The notes under the pieces: generated by a model | Seen by the model: the letters and a program-made list of their open reading frames with translations, nothing else | What the model was told of the DNA's origin: nothing | Database searches by the model: none | Assembly (NCBI RefSeq): GCF_029168945.1 | Contig: NC_083607.1 | Location: 35,387,257 to 35,451,256 of the forward strand | Length of the DNA: 64,000 nucleotides | DNA from: Cannabis sativa | Lineage: Eukaryota > Streptophyta > Magnoliopsida > Rosales > Cannabaceae | Direction: 5' to 3' | Translations under genes and position numbers: made by a program | Part shown: piece by piece, positions 21,478 through 33,199 of the stretch | Layout of the letters: the number at the start of each line of letters is the position of its first letter | How positions within the stretch are numbered: the first letter of the stretch is position 1

Positions 21478-23766
21478 TGTAAAGACCGCTTAGTTTAATT
21501 TGGAAATTAGCAGTTAATCACGTTTATTTATGAAAATTATTTATAGCTATTTAAATAATTATTATACTGTTATTATTGAATTCAGAGATGCATTTTTTAT
21601 GTCATTTAGTAGTTTCATAATTTTGCATTTCCGGTGCCCGGTATTTTGGAACTCGGTGTTTGGCTCAGTAAAATCACAACCTAGTATGTTAGTAGTTTGG
21701 GACGGTTTATTAGACATTGGGAATGTCGGGAATGGCCGGGAATTTAGAATTTCCCAAAATACCCCTTTAGTGTTAGTTATGCTATTTTAGTGAGAAGGGG
21801 GAAAATGGTCATTTTGCCCCATTGTTATTTTGTCCTTTAGTGGACTTTATATGGTGAAATTATATGAGTATGTGGCATTTCTTTTGGCTGAAGTAAAGAG
21901 TTAAATAGCATTTTTATTTTCTCATTATTCAAAAAATTTCAAAGTTAGAAAATTAGAAATTTTCAAAGCTCTTTCTCTTCTCTCTCTTTTTGGCCAAGCT
22001 TGGGAGCTGCTAGGGCTGGATTTCTTTGATTGATTCTTGTGATTTTCAGCAAGTTCTTAGTAATCTTGTAGAGGTAATCCTTGTCCTAGCTTCCTTTCTT
22101 TTAGTTTCTTGATTTTTGGATGAAAAAGAAATGGTTTGCATGCTTATTTTTGAGTTGTTCTTGCTGCTGTATTTTGATGTTGATTACAGAGGTTTATTTT
22201 TGATTTAAAATGTTGATTCAAGCATGTTAGGTCTGGTGATTACTTGGTTTTATTAAGTTATGAAATTTTAGCTCAAAACTATGGTTTTCAAATAAAATTG
22301 TTGAAATCTGTTGCTGCTGTTTTGTGATGTTTGCTGTAGTTTTAAGAGGTGATTTTATGCATGTCTAAGTAGATTTGAGTTGGTTTGGTTGCTTGTTTGT
22401 TAGATTTAACCAAGTTTGAGTTTTGAACTCAAAGCTTGGAGCTTTAATGGTGGATTTTGATTTTGTGCATGAAGCTTTGTTTTACCACTTGGAAAATGTT
22501 TATTAGGGTCTAATTAGAAGGTCTGGAAAGTTTGGTTGAGTTTGGAAATGTTTTGGTTGGAGAATTGAATTTTGATGTTTTTCTGGGTAAAACCGTGTAA
22601 AACCGGTTACCCGGATTTTACAGTAGGGTGAGAAACCGATTTTTCTCAACTGGTCGTTTCGTGCTAGTTTCAGGTTTTCAGGCAGTTTGTTCCCTGCTAG
22701 TTTGGGGTATTTTTGTATTAAGTTTCAGTAGGTTAAGTTTGGTTTTAAAACCTTTGTCCCTGTTGTGATTTAGCGTGTCACTTATCGGTGTTGTGATTTT
22801 TACGGTTTAGTAGCCTGTAATCCGCCGCGCAGTTCGTTCCAGTCAGGTTGACCGGCACACCTGAATTCGGAATTGAGGTAAGATTAGTATAACACTATGC
22901 ATATGTAGATTACATGTTTAGCGTGCATGTAGGAAGCCTGTTAGATTACATTAGATATGTATGTTGGCTTCGAACCATCCAACTGTGTCACGTCGGTACA
23001 GGCTGGAGTATGACCAGCAGCCGGAGTATGACTGGTTCGACCGATTAGGCTGATACTTAGGTTGGTGGTTCCGTACTATTTGACGTATGACGTCGGTACA
23101 GGCTGGAGTATGACCAGCAGCCAGAGTATGACCGGTTTGACCGATTAGGCTGATAGTGTAACACGTCGGTACAGGCTGGAGTATGACCAGCAGCCGGAGT
23201 ATGACCGGTTCGACCGATTAGGCTGTTACTTGTCAATAGTACCGTCCCTATGAACGTTCAGAACTCAGTACCGTGTTGGACACGACAGTTAGGGGGACTC
23301 AGTATCGTGTTGGACACGACAGTTAGGCTTATGATCAGGGGTATGGGCATCTGATCATGACCGGGGCTTTATGTATGAATATTATTATGCTTTTCTTACT
23401 GAGTCTGTTGACTCACAGTGCTATGTTTATGTGTAGGTAAGGGCAAGGCTAGAGCTGATGGACCGTGAGCGAGCCGGTTAAGATTGTACATGTCGGGGCG
23501 GTAAGGCCTGGAGCGTACGATCATCGGGACAGCGAGGCTATTTTGTAACTAGTCGCTAGGTGACAAGTATTTTGTATAATCAATAAACTTTTGTAAATGG
23601 TTTTGTAATCGGGATCCCGAGTCTTTTGTATAAATATTTTACAAGTTTAATTAATAAGCAAAAATTTTAATTAATCACGTTTTCCATAAACCTCGTTGAT
23701 TAGCAACGAGTTGCACAGTATGTTTGAAAAATCACGTAATACGCCTATGCTAGTTAGGGTGTTACA
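21478..23766 (+). repeat. Gypsy E 5' LTR
   Basis: 2289 bp, TGTAAAG to GTTACA. It includes three copies of a 62-bp repeat and paired CTCAGTACCGTGTTGGACAC-type repeats downstream of them. Confidence 0.92.
22991..23225 (+). repeat. 62-bp tandem-type repeats in the Gypsy E 5' LTR
   Basis: Three copies start at 22991, 23091 and 23164, each CGTCGGTACAGGCTGGAGTA...GATTAGGCTG. Each unit itself contains GGAGTATGACC twice. The Gypsy E 3' LTR (49118, 49218, 49291) and Gypsy D LTR (25338-25570, inverted) also have three copies; solo LTR G has two (46120, 46217). Confidence 0.95.
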
Positions 23767-23769
23767 ATT

Positions 23770-23782
23770 TGGTATCAGAGCC
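23770..23782 (+). promoter_or_regulatory. Gypsy E primer-binding site (initiator-Met tRNA)
   Basis: TGGTATCAGAGCC, the standard plant iMet PBS, begins 4 nt after the LTR. Confidence 0.92.
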
Positions 23783-24049
23783 GCCAGGTTGTCTTCCGAA
23801 GATCGTCACGACATGTACAATCATCATCAGCAGTTAGCTCGTTCCACGGTTCAGTAAGCTTTTATTGCTTTAGTAGTTTATTTATTTATTTTATGAAATA
23901 AGAAAAGCCTGATAGGAAGCATGTTAGTTGCCTGATAGTAGAATAGGCGCATGTTTCGTTTTTAATTTCCAAATTAAGCGGCATTAGTAAGTTCTTCTTG
24001 AATACGACCTGATATGCCAACTCTTGGTTTCGCAGGCAGTTCCGACTAG

Positions 24050-24767
24050 ATGGACGCCAGGCGGACTAGCAGGAGCCAGGGCAATTCGGTAGAGTCAAAT
24101 CAAGGTCAGGGAGCTCAGTTTCCCCCGCCAGCTAGGGGCCGAGGTAGAGGTCCCAGAGGCAGGGCTCGTGGTCGGGGTGATGAGAACCGGCCACAGGCTG
24201 CCCAAGCTCCCCAAGCCGATCAGGGAGCCCAGAATTGGGAAGTTAGGTTTGCTGAAATGCAAGCCCGGATAGAGGAGCAAGACCTCGAGATTCAGAGATT
24301 GAGACAGCAGGGTGCTCTTGCAAATCCTGTGCCAGTAGTTCCAATGGCATCTGCCCCTGCTGCTCAGGCCGAATTAGTCGTTGCGGCCAATAGATTGGAA
24401 CCTTTGTATGAACGGTTCCGGAAGCAAGCACCTCCGGTCTTTCTGGGAGGTCCAGATGTGATGAAGGCCGAACAGTGGCTAACGGTGATCACCAAAATCC
24501 TGAATTTTATGGGTGTCACCGGGAATGACAGAGTGGTGTGTGCCACCTTCCAGTTTCAGGAAGACGCTCTTGTCTGGTGGGACATGGTGTCTCAGATTCA
24601 CGACGTCACCACCATGACCTGGGAAAGGTTCCAGGAACTCTTCAACTCCAAGTATTATAATGAGGCGGTCAGAAGCGCTAAGAGGAAAGAGTTCGCTCAC
24701 CTGACCCAGCGTGAGAATATGAGCGTGACCGAGTATACTACTCAGTTCGACTGGTTGGCGAGGTTAG
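24050..24767 (+). pseudogene. Gypsy E gag, N-terminal part
   Basis: The ATG at 24050 opens a frame with a Gly/Arg-rich start (GRGRGPRGRARGRG at about residues 28-41) and a Gln/Glu-rich coiled-coil-like segment near 67-90. The capsid core of Retrotrans_gag type follows, with FLGGPDVMKAEQWL, then ALVWWDM, then WERFQELFNSKYYNEAVRSAK. It is interrupted after residue 239 by Gypsy D; a chance stop just inside the D LTR ends the frame. Gag resumes at 41421. Confidence 0.9.
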
Positions 24768-27117
24768 TGTAACACCCTAACTAACATAGGCGTATTACGT
24801 GATTTTTAAACATGCTGTGCAGCTCGTTGCTAATCAACGAGGTTTATGGAAAACGTGATTAATTAAAATTTTTGCCTTTTTAATTAAACTTATAAAATAA
24901 TATTACAAAAGACTCGGGATCCCGATTATAAAACCATTTACAAAAGTTTACTGTTTATACAAAATAAATGTCGCCTAGCGACCAGTTACAAAATCAGCCT
25001 CGCTGTCCCGATGATCGTACGCTCCAGGCCTAACCGCCCCGACATGTACAATCTTCACAAGCTCGTTCACGGTCCATCAGCTTTAGCCTTGCCTTTACCT
25101 ACACATAAACGTAGAACTGTGAGTCGACAGACTCAGTAAGAAAAGCATAATAATATTCATACATAATCCCGGTCATGATCAGACGCCCATACCCCTAATC
25201 ATAACCCTAACTGCCGTGTCCAACACGATACTGAGTCCCGCTACTGCGGTGTCCAACACGGTACTGAGCCACTACTGCCGTGTCCAACACGGTACTGAGT
25301 TCTGAACGTTCATAGGGACGGTACTATTGACACGTAACAGCCTGATCGGTCGAACCGGTCATACTCCGGCTGCTGGTCATACTCCAGCCTGTACCGACGT
25401 GTTACTATATCCACCTGATCGGTCGAACCGGTCATACTCCAGCTGCTGGTCATACTCCAGCCTGTACCGACGGGATACGTCAATAGTACGGAACCATCAA
25501 CCAAGTGTCAGCCTAATCGGTCGAACCGGTCATACTCCGGATGCTGGTCATACTCCAGCCTGTACCGACGTGACCGGGTTGGATGGTTCGAAGCCAACAT
25601 ACATAACTAATGTAATCTAACAGGCTTCCTACATGCACGCTAAACATGTAATCTACATATGCATACTGTTATACTAATCTTACCTGGATTCCGAATTCAG
25701 GTGTGCCGGTCAACCTGACTAGAACTTTAGTTGAGCGGCGGATTACAGGCTCCTAAACCATAAAAATCACAACACTATAAGTGACACGCTAAATCACTTC
25801 CCGGGGACTTAAACTAGGAACTAAAAGTTTCCCTATCGATAAAAAGCATGGCAATACCCCCTAAAACATAAAATCGAGGAAATCTAGGGTTTCTGAAAAT
25901 TCCCCAACCGGTAGACCGGTTGCCCAACCGGAATTCCGGTTCTGGAAAATTCAGGACCCCCATCCGGAATTCCGGATGCACAACCGGAATTCCGGTTCCT
26001 CGCGAGCGACAAACATAAAAATTCATAACTTGCACAATTCGACTCCAAATCAATTCAAACCTTCCAGACCTATTCCATATGACCCAAAGAACATTTCTAA
26101 GGCACCAAAACCACCCAGATTGCACCAAAGCAAAAAGTGCCATTAAAGCTCAAGCTTTGAGTTCTAAACTCAAACTTGAGTAAAATCACCTAACATGCAT
26201 TCAAACCAACTCAAATCCTCTTAAACAAGCATATTATAACCTCTGAAAACAATTAAAAACATTAACAACAACACAGCAACAGATTCACAACATTTCCTTC
26301 AAAAATCACATTTTTGAGCTAGAAATTCCAAACTTGAAACAAAGTAATTTACATGCATTTCTAACAGCTTAATTAACTTCAAATTAACATGCTTACATCT
26401 CAGAAATTATCAATAAAACACAGCAGTAACAACAACTAAGAATTCATGCATGCATCATCATTTTTCACCATTTTCATTCAAGAAAATAAAGAAAGAAGCT
26501 AGGAATCACATACCACAATCAAGAGATCACAAACTTAGGTTGAATCTAGCTGAAAATTGATGAAAATCCCAGCCCTAGAATCCCATGCAACCAGCCGAAA
26601 AGAGAGAGGGAAAAGAGAGAGTTTCTTTGAAAATTTTCTCTATTTTTCTAAGTGTAGAAAATGATGCTTTGAAAAGTAAATTGAAGTAAAAGGGATTCAT
26701 TTCAGCCAACAACAATTAAAATAAACATTTATTTTTCAATTTACAAATTCACTAAAAGTCAAAATACTAATGGGGAAAAAAGACCATTTTGCCCCTCCAC
26801 ACTAAAATCGCATAAATAACACTAAAGGGGTATTTTTGGGAAATTCCAAATTCCCGGCCATTCCCGACATTCCCAATGTCTAATAAACCGCCCCAAACTA
26901 CTAACATACTAAGTTGTGATTTCTACTGAGCCAAACACCGAGTTCCAAAATACCGGGCACCGAAAATGCAAAATATGAAAACTACTGAATGACATAGCAA
27001 TGCATTTCTGAATTCAATAAATAACAGTATAAATAAATTTTTTAAATAGCTATAAATAATTTCATAATTAATCATAATTAACTGCTAATTTCCAAATTAA
27101 ACTAAGCGGGCTTTACA
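24768..27117 (-). repeat. Gypsy D 3' LTR
   Basis: 2350 bp; on the plus strand TGTAACACCC to GGGCTTTACA. Includes three inverted copies of the 62-bp repeat (25338-25570) and several AACCGGAATTCCGGTT-type palindromes near 25890-26000 that solo LTR G shares and Gypsy E lacks. Confidence 0.93.
25338..25570 (-). repeat. 62-bp repeats in the Gypsy D LTR
   Basis: Copies at 25338-25399, 25411-25472 and 25509-25570, each the reverse complement of the CGTCGGTACAGG...AGGCTG unit. Confidence 0.93.
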
Positions 27118-27118
27118 A

Positions 27119-28156
27119 CTATCCCCCCCTTAAAAGGATTTCGTCCCCGAAATCTAACCTAAATAACTCTGGATATTGAGCTCTCATATCTGACTCTAGC
27201 TCCCAGGTGGCTTCCTCCACCTTGCTATTTCTCCAGAGAACTTTGACCAATGCTATGGTCTTATTCCGAAGGACTTTATCCTTTCTATCCAGGATCTGCA
27301 CTGGCTATTCCTCATAAGTCATGTCTGGCTGTAACTCAAGACTCTCATAACTGAGTATATGAGAGGGATCTGAAACGTATTTTCTCAACATCGAGACATG
27401 GAATACGTTGTGAACTGCTGATAAGGCTGGAGGCAATGCTAACCGATATGCCACTTGACCTATCTTCTCGAGAATCTCGAAAGGTCCCGTAAATCTAGGG
27501 CATAACTTGCCTCTTTTCCCGAAACGTTTAATCCCCTTTATCAGAGATACCCGTAAAAACACATGCTCCCCTACTTGGAACTCAACATCTCTGCGTTTCG
27601 GATCTGCGTAACTCTTCTGTCTGCTCTGTGAGGCAAGCATTCTAGCTTTTATATTCTCTATTGCCTCATTGGTCCGCTGCACTGACTCTGGACCTAAGTA
27701 TTTCCTCTCCCCTGTCTCATCACAGTGGATGGGAGATCTACACTTCCTACCGTATAACAGTTCATAGGGAGCCATCCCTATCGTACTCTGATAACTGTTG
27801 CTGTAAGAAAATTCTATCAACGGTAGATACTTATTCCATGAGCCTTCAAAGTCCATAACACAGGCTCTCAACATGTCCTCCAATATCTGAATTGTCCTTT
27901 CGGACTGACCATCTGTCTGAGGATGGAATGCTGTAATAAATTTCAGCCTTGTACCCATTGCCCGTTGCAAACTTTGCAAAAATTTGGAGGTGAACTTCGG
28001 ATCCCTGTCCGAAACTATAGACTTCGGTACCCTGTGAAGTCTTACAATCTCTCTGACATACAACTCCGCCAACTGATCCACTGTAAATGTTGTTCTAACC
28101 GGCAGAAAATGAGCAGATTTCGTAAATCGATCCACCACTACCCAGATGGAATCAAA
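27119..28156 (-). pseudogene. Gypsy D integrase core and chromodomain-like tail
   Basis: Continues pol in the same frame after a TGA at 28154-28156. It holds IVSDRDPKFTSKF and TDGQSERTIQILEDM (integrase Asp and Glu), the GHVF/GPFEIL C-terminal region, and the chromodomain-like VKVLWRNSKVEEATWELESD. A TAG at 27302 splits it just before the chromodomain-like part, where Gypsy E has a Gln codon. Apart from these two stops, and the opening ATG being a Val codon in E, it reads cleanly. Confidence 0.92.
27121..27131 (-). promoter_or_regulatory. Gypsy D polypurine tract
   Basis: On the minus strand AGGGGGGGAT, just before the 3' LTR and at the end of pol. Confidence 0.75.
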
Positions 28157-31100
28157 TCAACCCGTGGTCCTAGGTAACCCGACCACAAAATCCATCGTGA
28201 TATCCTCCCACTTCCATTCTGGTAGGGTTAGAGGCTGCAACAACCCTGTTGGTCTCTGATGTTCAGCCTTAATCTGCTGACAAGTGAGGCATCTCGATAC
28301 GAATTCTACCAAATTCTTCTTCATACCGCTCCACCAGAAGTACGGTTTCAAATCTTGGTACATCTTAGTGGTGCTGGGATGCAGAGAATACGGGGTAGAA
28401 TGAGCCTCCTCAAAGATCTCATTTCTAAGTTCCACACTATTCGGAACACAAACCCTAGCTTTATACAAAAGCATTCCGCTGTCTGACACTGAAAAGTCTT
28501 TCGCTTGACTAGCCAACACCTCATCTCTGATCTTCACTAACTCTGGATCCGTCATCTGAGCGACTTTTATTCTTTCTAACAGATCAGATTGCAGCGTTAA
28601 GTTGTGAAGCTGACCTACCACAAACTCAATGCCGGATCTAACCATATCCTCTGCTAGCTGAGGTGAGATCTGAACCATACTAGCTACTTGCCCGGGACCC
28701 TTTCTGCTCAGGGCATCGGCCACTGCATTGGCTTTTCTGGGGTGATAGAGGATCTCACAGTCGTGATCTTTCACTAATTCCAACCAACGCCTTTGTCTCA
28801 TATTCAAATCCTTCTGAGTAAAGAAATATTTGAGACTTTTATGGTCGGTATAGATTTCACACTTTTCCCCGTAAAGGTAATGCTGCCAAATTTTCAATGC
28901 GAAAACCACCGCGGCCAACTCTAGGTCATGAGTCGGGTATCGCTGTTCATAATCCTTTAACTGTCGGGAGGCATAAGCGATAACCCGATCGGGTTGCATC
29001 AATACACACCCCAAACCCTGTTTGGATGCGTCACAATAAACTACGAACTTCTCCTTATCCGAAGGCAAAGCTAGCACTGGAGCGGTAATCAACCTCTGCT
29101 TTAGCTCCTGAAAACTAGCTTCGCACTTGTCTGACAAAATAAATCGCTGATTTTTCTTTGTAAGTTCGGTTAGGGGCATTGAAATTTTTGAAAACCCTTC
29201 CACAAACCTACAGTAGTACCCAGCTAAACCCAAGAAGCTTCTGATCTCTGTCACTGTCTTCGGTCTCGGCCAATCCCTGACGGATTCGATCTTCCCGGGA
29301 TCCACCTTGATCCCATCTTTGCTCACAATGTGCCCTAGGAAGGACACCTGAGATAGCAAGAACTCACATTTCTTGAACTTGGCATAAAGCTTATGTTCTC
29401 GAAGCCGTTGCAGTACCATCTGAAGATGTAATTCATGCTCCTCTTCTGATTGAGAGTACACGAGGATGTCGTCGATAAACACAATCACACAGATATCGAG
29501 GAAATCCTTGAATACTCTATTCATCAAGTCCATGAATGCTGCAAGAGCATTGGTTAGTCCGAATGACATAACCAGAAATTCGTAATGTCCATACCTAGTG
29601 CGGAAAGCCGTCTTCGGAATGTTCTCCTCTCGGATTCTCAACTGATGATAACCCGAACGGAGATCAATCTTAGAAAAGACCGTCTTCCCCTGAAGCTGAT
29701 CGAACAAATCATCGATCCTAGGCAATGGATATTTATTCTTCACCGTCAGCTTGTTCAATTCCCTGTAGTCGATGCACATCCTCATAGATCCATCTTTCTT
29801 CTTGACGAATAAAACCGGGGCTCCCCAGGGTGACACACTGGGCCGAATGAACCCTATGTCAAGCAACCCTTGGAGCTGAATCTTTAATTCCTTAAGTTCA
29901 GCTGGAGCCATTCTATACGGGGCTTTGGAAATCGGTTCCACCCCTGGTGCCAAATCTATCACGAAGTCAATCTCTCGCTGAGGTGGTAACCCTGGAAGTT
30001 CTTCGGGAAAAACATCCAAAAATTCCCGAACCACTTTGATGTCTTCTGGCCGAATGGTATCTGGCCGAGTGGTGTCCACCACCACGGCCAGAAACCCTAA
30101 ACAACCGCCGTGCAACAATTCTCTAGCTGACATAGCCGAGATCACCGGGATTCGAGATCCCTGAACTGAACCAACAAACACAAATGGTTCTTCACTTTCT
30201 GGTTGGAAGATCACCATCTTCCTTTTACAATCTATACTCGCCGAATATTTAGATAGGAAATCCATTCCTAAAATAATGTCGAACTCTACTAAACTCATCT
30301 CTATCAAGTCAGCACTTAACTCTCTACCATCTATCCTGATCGGCATAGACCTAATCCACCTATTGGAGATAACCAATTCTCCGCCAGGTAATAGGGTTCC
30401 AAACCCTGATTCATATCTATCGTACGGTCTATCCAACTTACTAAAGACTCTGGCCGCCACATAAGAATGTGTAGCCCCAGAATCAAACAGCACTGAATGT
30501 AGCGAGTTATTAATAGAAAGCTGACCTGTGACAACTGATGGGCTGGCATCTGCATCAGCCTGAGTGATGGCGAACACCCTGGCTGGAGTGGGTATCGCCG
30601 GAGCTGTCGGTGCCTCTGATCGGAGCTGGGGACAGTCCCTCTTGAAGTGTCCGGGCATGCCACAGTGAAAGCAGCCCTGACCTTTGCACTCACCCCGATG
30701 GTGCCTTTTGCAGCTAGGGCACTCGGGATAGGAGAATCGGGTCTCAGTACCACCAGGACGACTCCCTCTGTTCTGGTTCCCCCAGAACCTCTTGTTCTGA
30801 CTCGAGCCACCGGAAGCAGTGGGTGCTCTCTTCCTTTGATCAATGGCCGAACCACTACTCCCCCTGCTAAAGCCTGATGCAGGAGGGGTAGGAGCCCCGT
30901 CACTCGCCGGAGTGCTAGCTAACTCCGACATACACCCAACTGCGCCCTCAGCTCGCAGTGCCTTCTCCACCATCTGAGCATAGGTGGTGTTGTCGTCCGT
31001 GGTAATCATCAAATCATGTTTGATCTTCGCATTTAATCCGTCCAGATACTTCTCTTTCTTGCTGAAGTCGGTTGGCACAATTCCCGAGGCTAACCTCGCC

Positions 31101-31197
31101 AACCGGTCAAACTGAGTAGTATACTCAGTGACGCTCATATTCTCACGCTGGGTCAGGTGAGCGAACTCTTTCCTCTTGGCGCTTCTGACCGCCTCAT
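28157..31197 (-). pseudogene. Gypsy D gag-protease-RT-RNase H-integrase (5'-truncated polyprotein)
   Basis: A long open frame, 993 codons from the first Met at 31138 and continuing open to the deletion point at 31197. Residues are counted from that Met. The gag end carries a CCHC knuckle at about 156-169, and the protease DSGATHS at 219-225 is intact. RT has FIDD at 554-557. RNase H has its first Asp at about 703. The integrase zinc finger follows ([19 protein letters not shown]), and the core begins at [15 protein letters not shown]. The frame ends at a TGA (28154) a few codons later. The N-terminal ~200 residues of gag, including most of the capsid core, are deleted. It is the best preserved pol in the window. 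Confidence 0.95.
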
Positions 31198-31289
31198 CAA
31201 AATATGAAAACTACTGAATGACATAGCAATGCATTTCTGAATTCAATAAATATCAGTATAAATAAATTATTTAAATAGCTATAAATAAT
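31198..31289 (-). repeat. Gypsy D 5' LTR remnant, inner part
   Basis: 92 bp matching 26969-27060. They are joined to gag on the left and cut by Copia C on the right; the last 5 bp (ataat) are the Copia C target duplication. The remnant continues at 41359-41420. Confidence 0.9.
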
Positions 31290-33186
31290 TGTTGGAAATT
31301 ATTTTACCAGGATCTTAGATCTACTCACAAGTATGTTTATTAACACCCTAAATATGAACTTTCTAAAACGATGAAATAAACACATATAAAGTTTAAGAAA
31401 CCTTACATTGGGTGCAGCGGAATTAAATGACTCCTTCCGTTCAGATCTCTAACCCTTGAATCCTTTCTGTAGCAGAGTATTATCAAGATCTGAACCTGGA
31501 TCTCTTTCTCTGAATCTTTGATGCTGAAACTCCTTCTTGCTGAAAGTCTTTCTTCACGATCTTCCTCACTATGATTGAGGTATCACTTGCTGTGTGTGGG
31601 CACTACTCTTACACTAAGAATTTCGAAATTCAAGAGGGAAGAGAAAGAAGAAGTGGCAGCTAAAGATAGGGAGAGAGAAAGGCTCAGGTTTTTCTCTGAA
31701 GGAAAAATAGAAAATTTAAGTGTAATTTTCCTGAAGCCTTCACTATCTATTTATAGCATTCCACTAGGGTTAGGTTTGAATTATTTGGCATTAAAATAAT
31801 GAAAAAATCAGTTTAAATTACCTACAAAAGTGGCTGGCCCTACAAGGTGGAATTGGGCCTCACTTTTTGCAATTTTGCAGTTTTATTTTTTCTGCATTTG
31901 ATTTTCTCAAAAACGCCAATTTTCTAATTCAACCATTTAAATGCCAATTCTAACTATTTAATAACTATAAATAATTATTAAATAATATTGTTATTTATCA
32001 TATTTATTAATTGAACCATACAAAGTATCATAATTAACAAATATGCCCCTATTAACTCTTTCTTTACAATTTCGCCCTTACTTAGTGAAAATTTCACAAA
32101 TAGACATAGTCTAATTTGTGAATTATAATTGATTAATCAAAACCAATTACATGAGTCTTACAAGAAATATTATCTCAACTAGTGGGGGGACCATGGGTCT
32201 ATATAACCGAGCTTCCAATAAGTAGATCAAGAATTTAGCACTAAAATTCACTAACTTATTAATTCTTCGTTGAATCCACGCATAGAACTTAGAATTGCAC
32301 TCTCAGTTATATAGAATGTTCTATATGTTCCACCATATAGACACATCATTAGTTATCCATTGTTATAATCCTAATTTGATCAATGATCCTCTATATGAAT
32401 GATCTACACAGTAAAGGGATTAAATTACCGTAACACCCTACTATGTATTTTATCCTTAAAACACTTGACCCCGTATAAATGATATTTCAGCTTATGTGAA
32501 ATGAGATCTCCACCATTTATTTTCGTTTGGTCAAGCTCGAAGGAGATCATCCTTTGCTTACTATTCGCCAGATAGAAGCTATAGATTCCATGTTTATGCT
32601 AGCGCTCCCACTCAATTGCACTACCGTGTTCCCAAAATGTACGTATCACCCTGACCTAAAAGTAGGCTTAACTAACAAATCAAAGAATACGAACAGCCTT
32701 TCGAGATTGAGCCTAATCATATCAGGATTAAGATCATTTGATCTAGGATCAACTAGGCGATATTGACTTGAATAGATATTACGGTAAGTTTAATAAATCT
32801 AAGTCAAAGTTCAATATCGGTCCCTTCCGATGCATACTCCATGCATCCAACCTGAGCTTTACTTTAACCAATGCTCTGGAAAGAACATAGCATTTCTCCA
32901 AATGCAAGTAAACTCTTGTTGTAGATTATCATATCAGTAAAACCCTGTGTCTGATAAATCTAGGAAACTTTATTCACATATTCATGTTTACTTTCCAATG
33001 TGTTGACGGCACAATAAACAGGATCAAGTATGTGAAAAGGGTTTCAGATGAATTTATACATTATGTACATATAATCATGAAATAAATCATGTGAACCATG
33101 CAACATTAAATGTTATTTCTGATCTATATTAATAAGTAAATCTGATTATATTGAAATGAGTTTTATTTAGGGCATAAAACCCAACA
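31290..33186 (-). repeat. Copia C 3' LTR
   Basis: 1897 bp. A TATA-like TATAAATA lies on the minus strand at 31748-31755. Its first ~135-155 bp in element orientation (33186 down to about 33035) resemble Copia B, the rest Copia A. Confidence 0.95.
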
Positions 33187-33199
33187 AACTCCCACTTGC
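33187..33199 (-). promoter_or_regulatory. Copia C polypurine tract
   Basis: GCAAGTGGGAGTT on the minus strand next to the 3' LTR, identical to Copia B. Confidence 0.7.

Noticed and set aside
22991..23225. regular spaced repeats considered as a CRISPR-like array
   Set aside because: Only three 62-bp units inside an LTR of a plant retrotransposon, repeated in every family LTR; no spacers in the CRISPR sense.
30331..30903. 190-codon open frame on the minus strand in Gypsy D
   Set aside because: Out-of-frame shadow of the gag-protease coding sequence.
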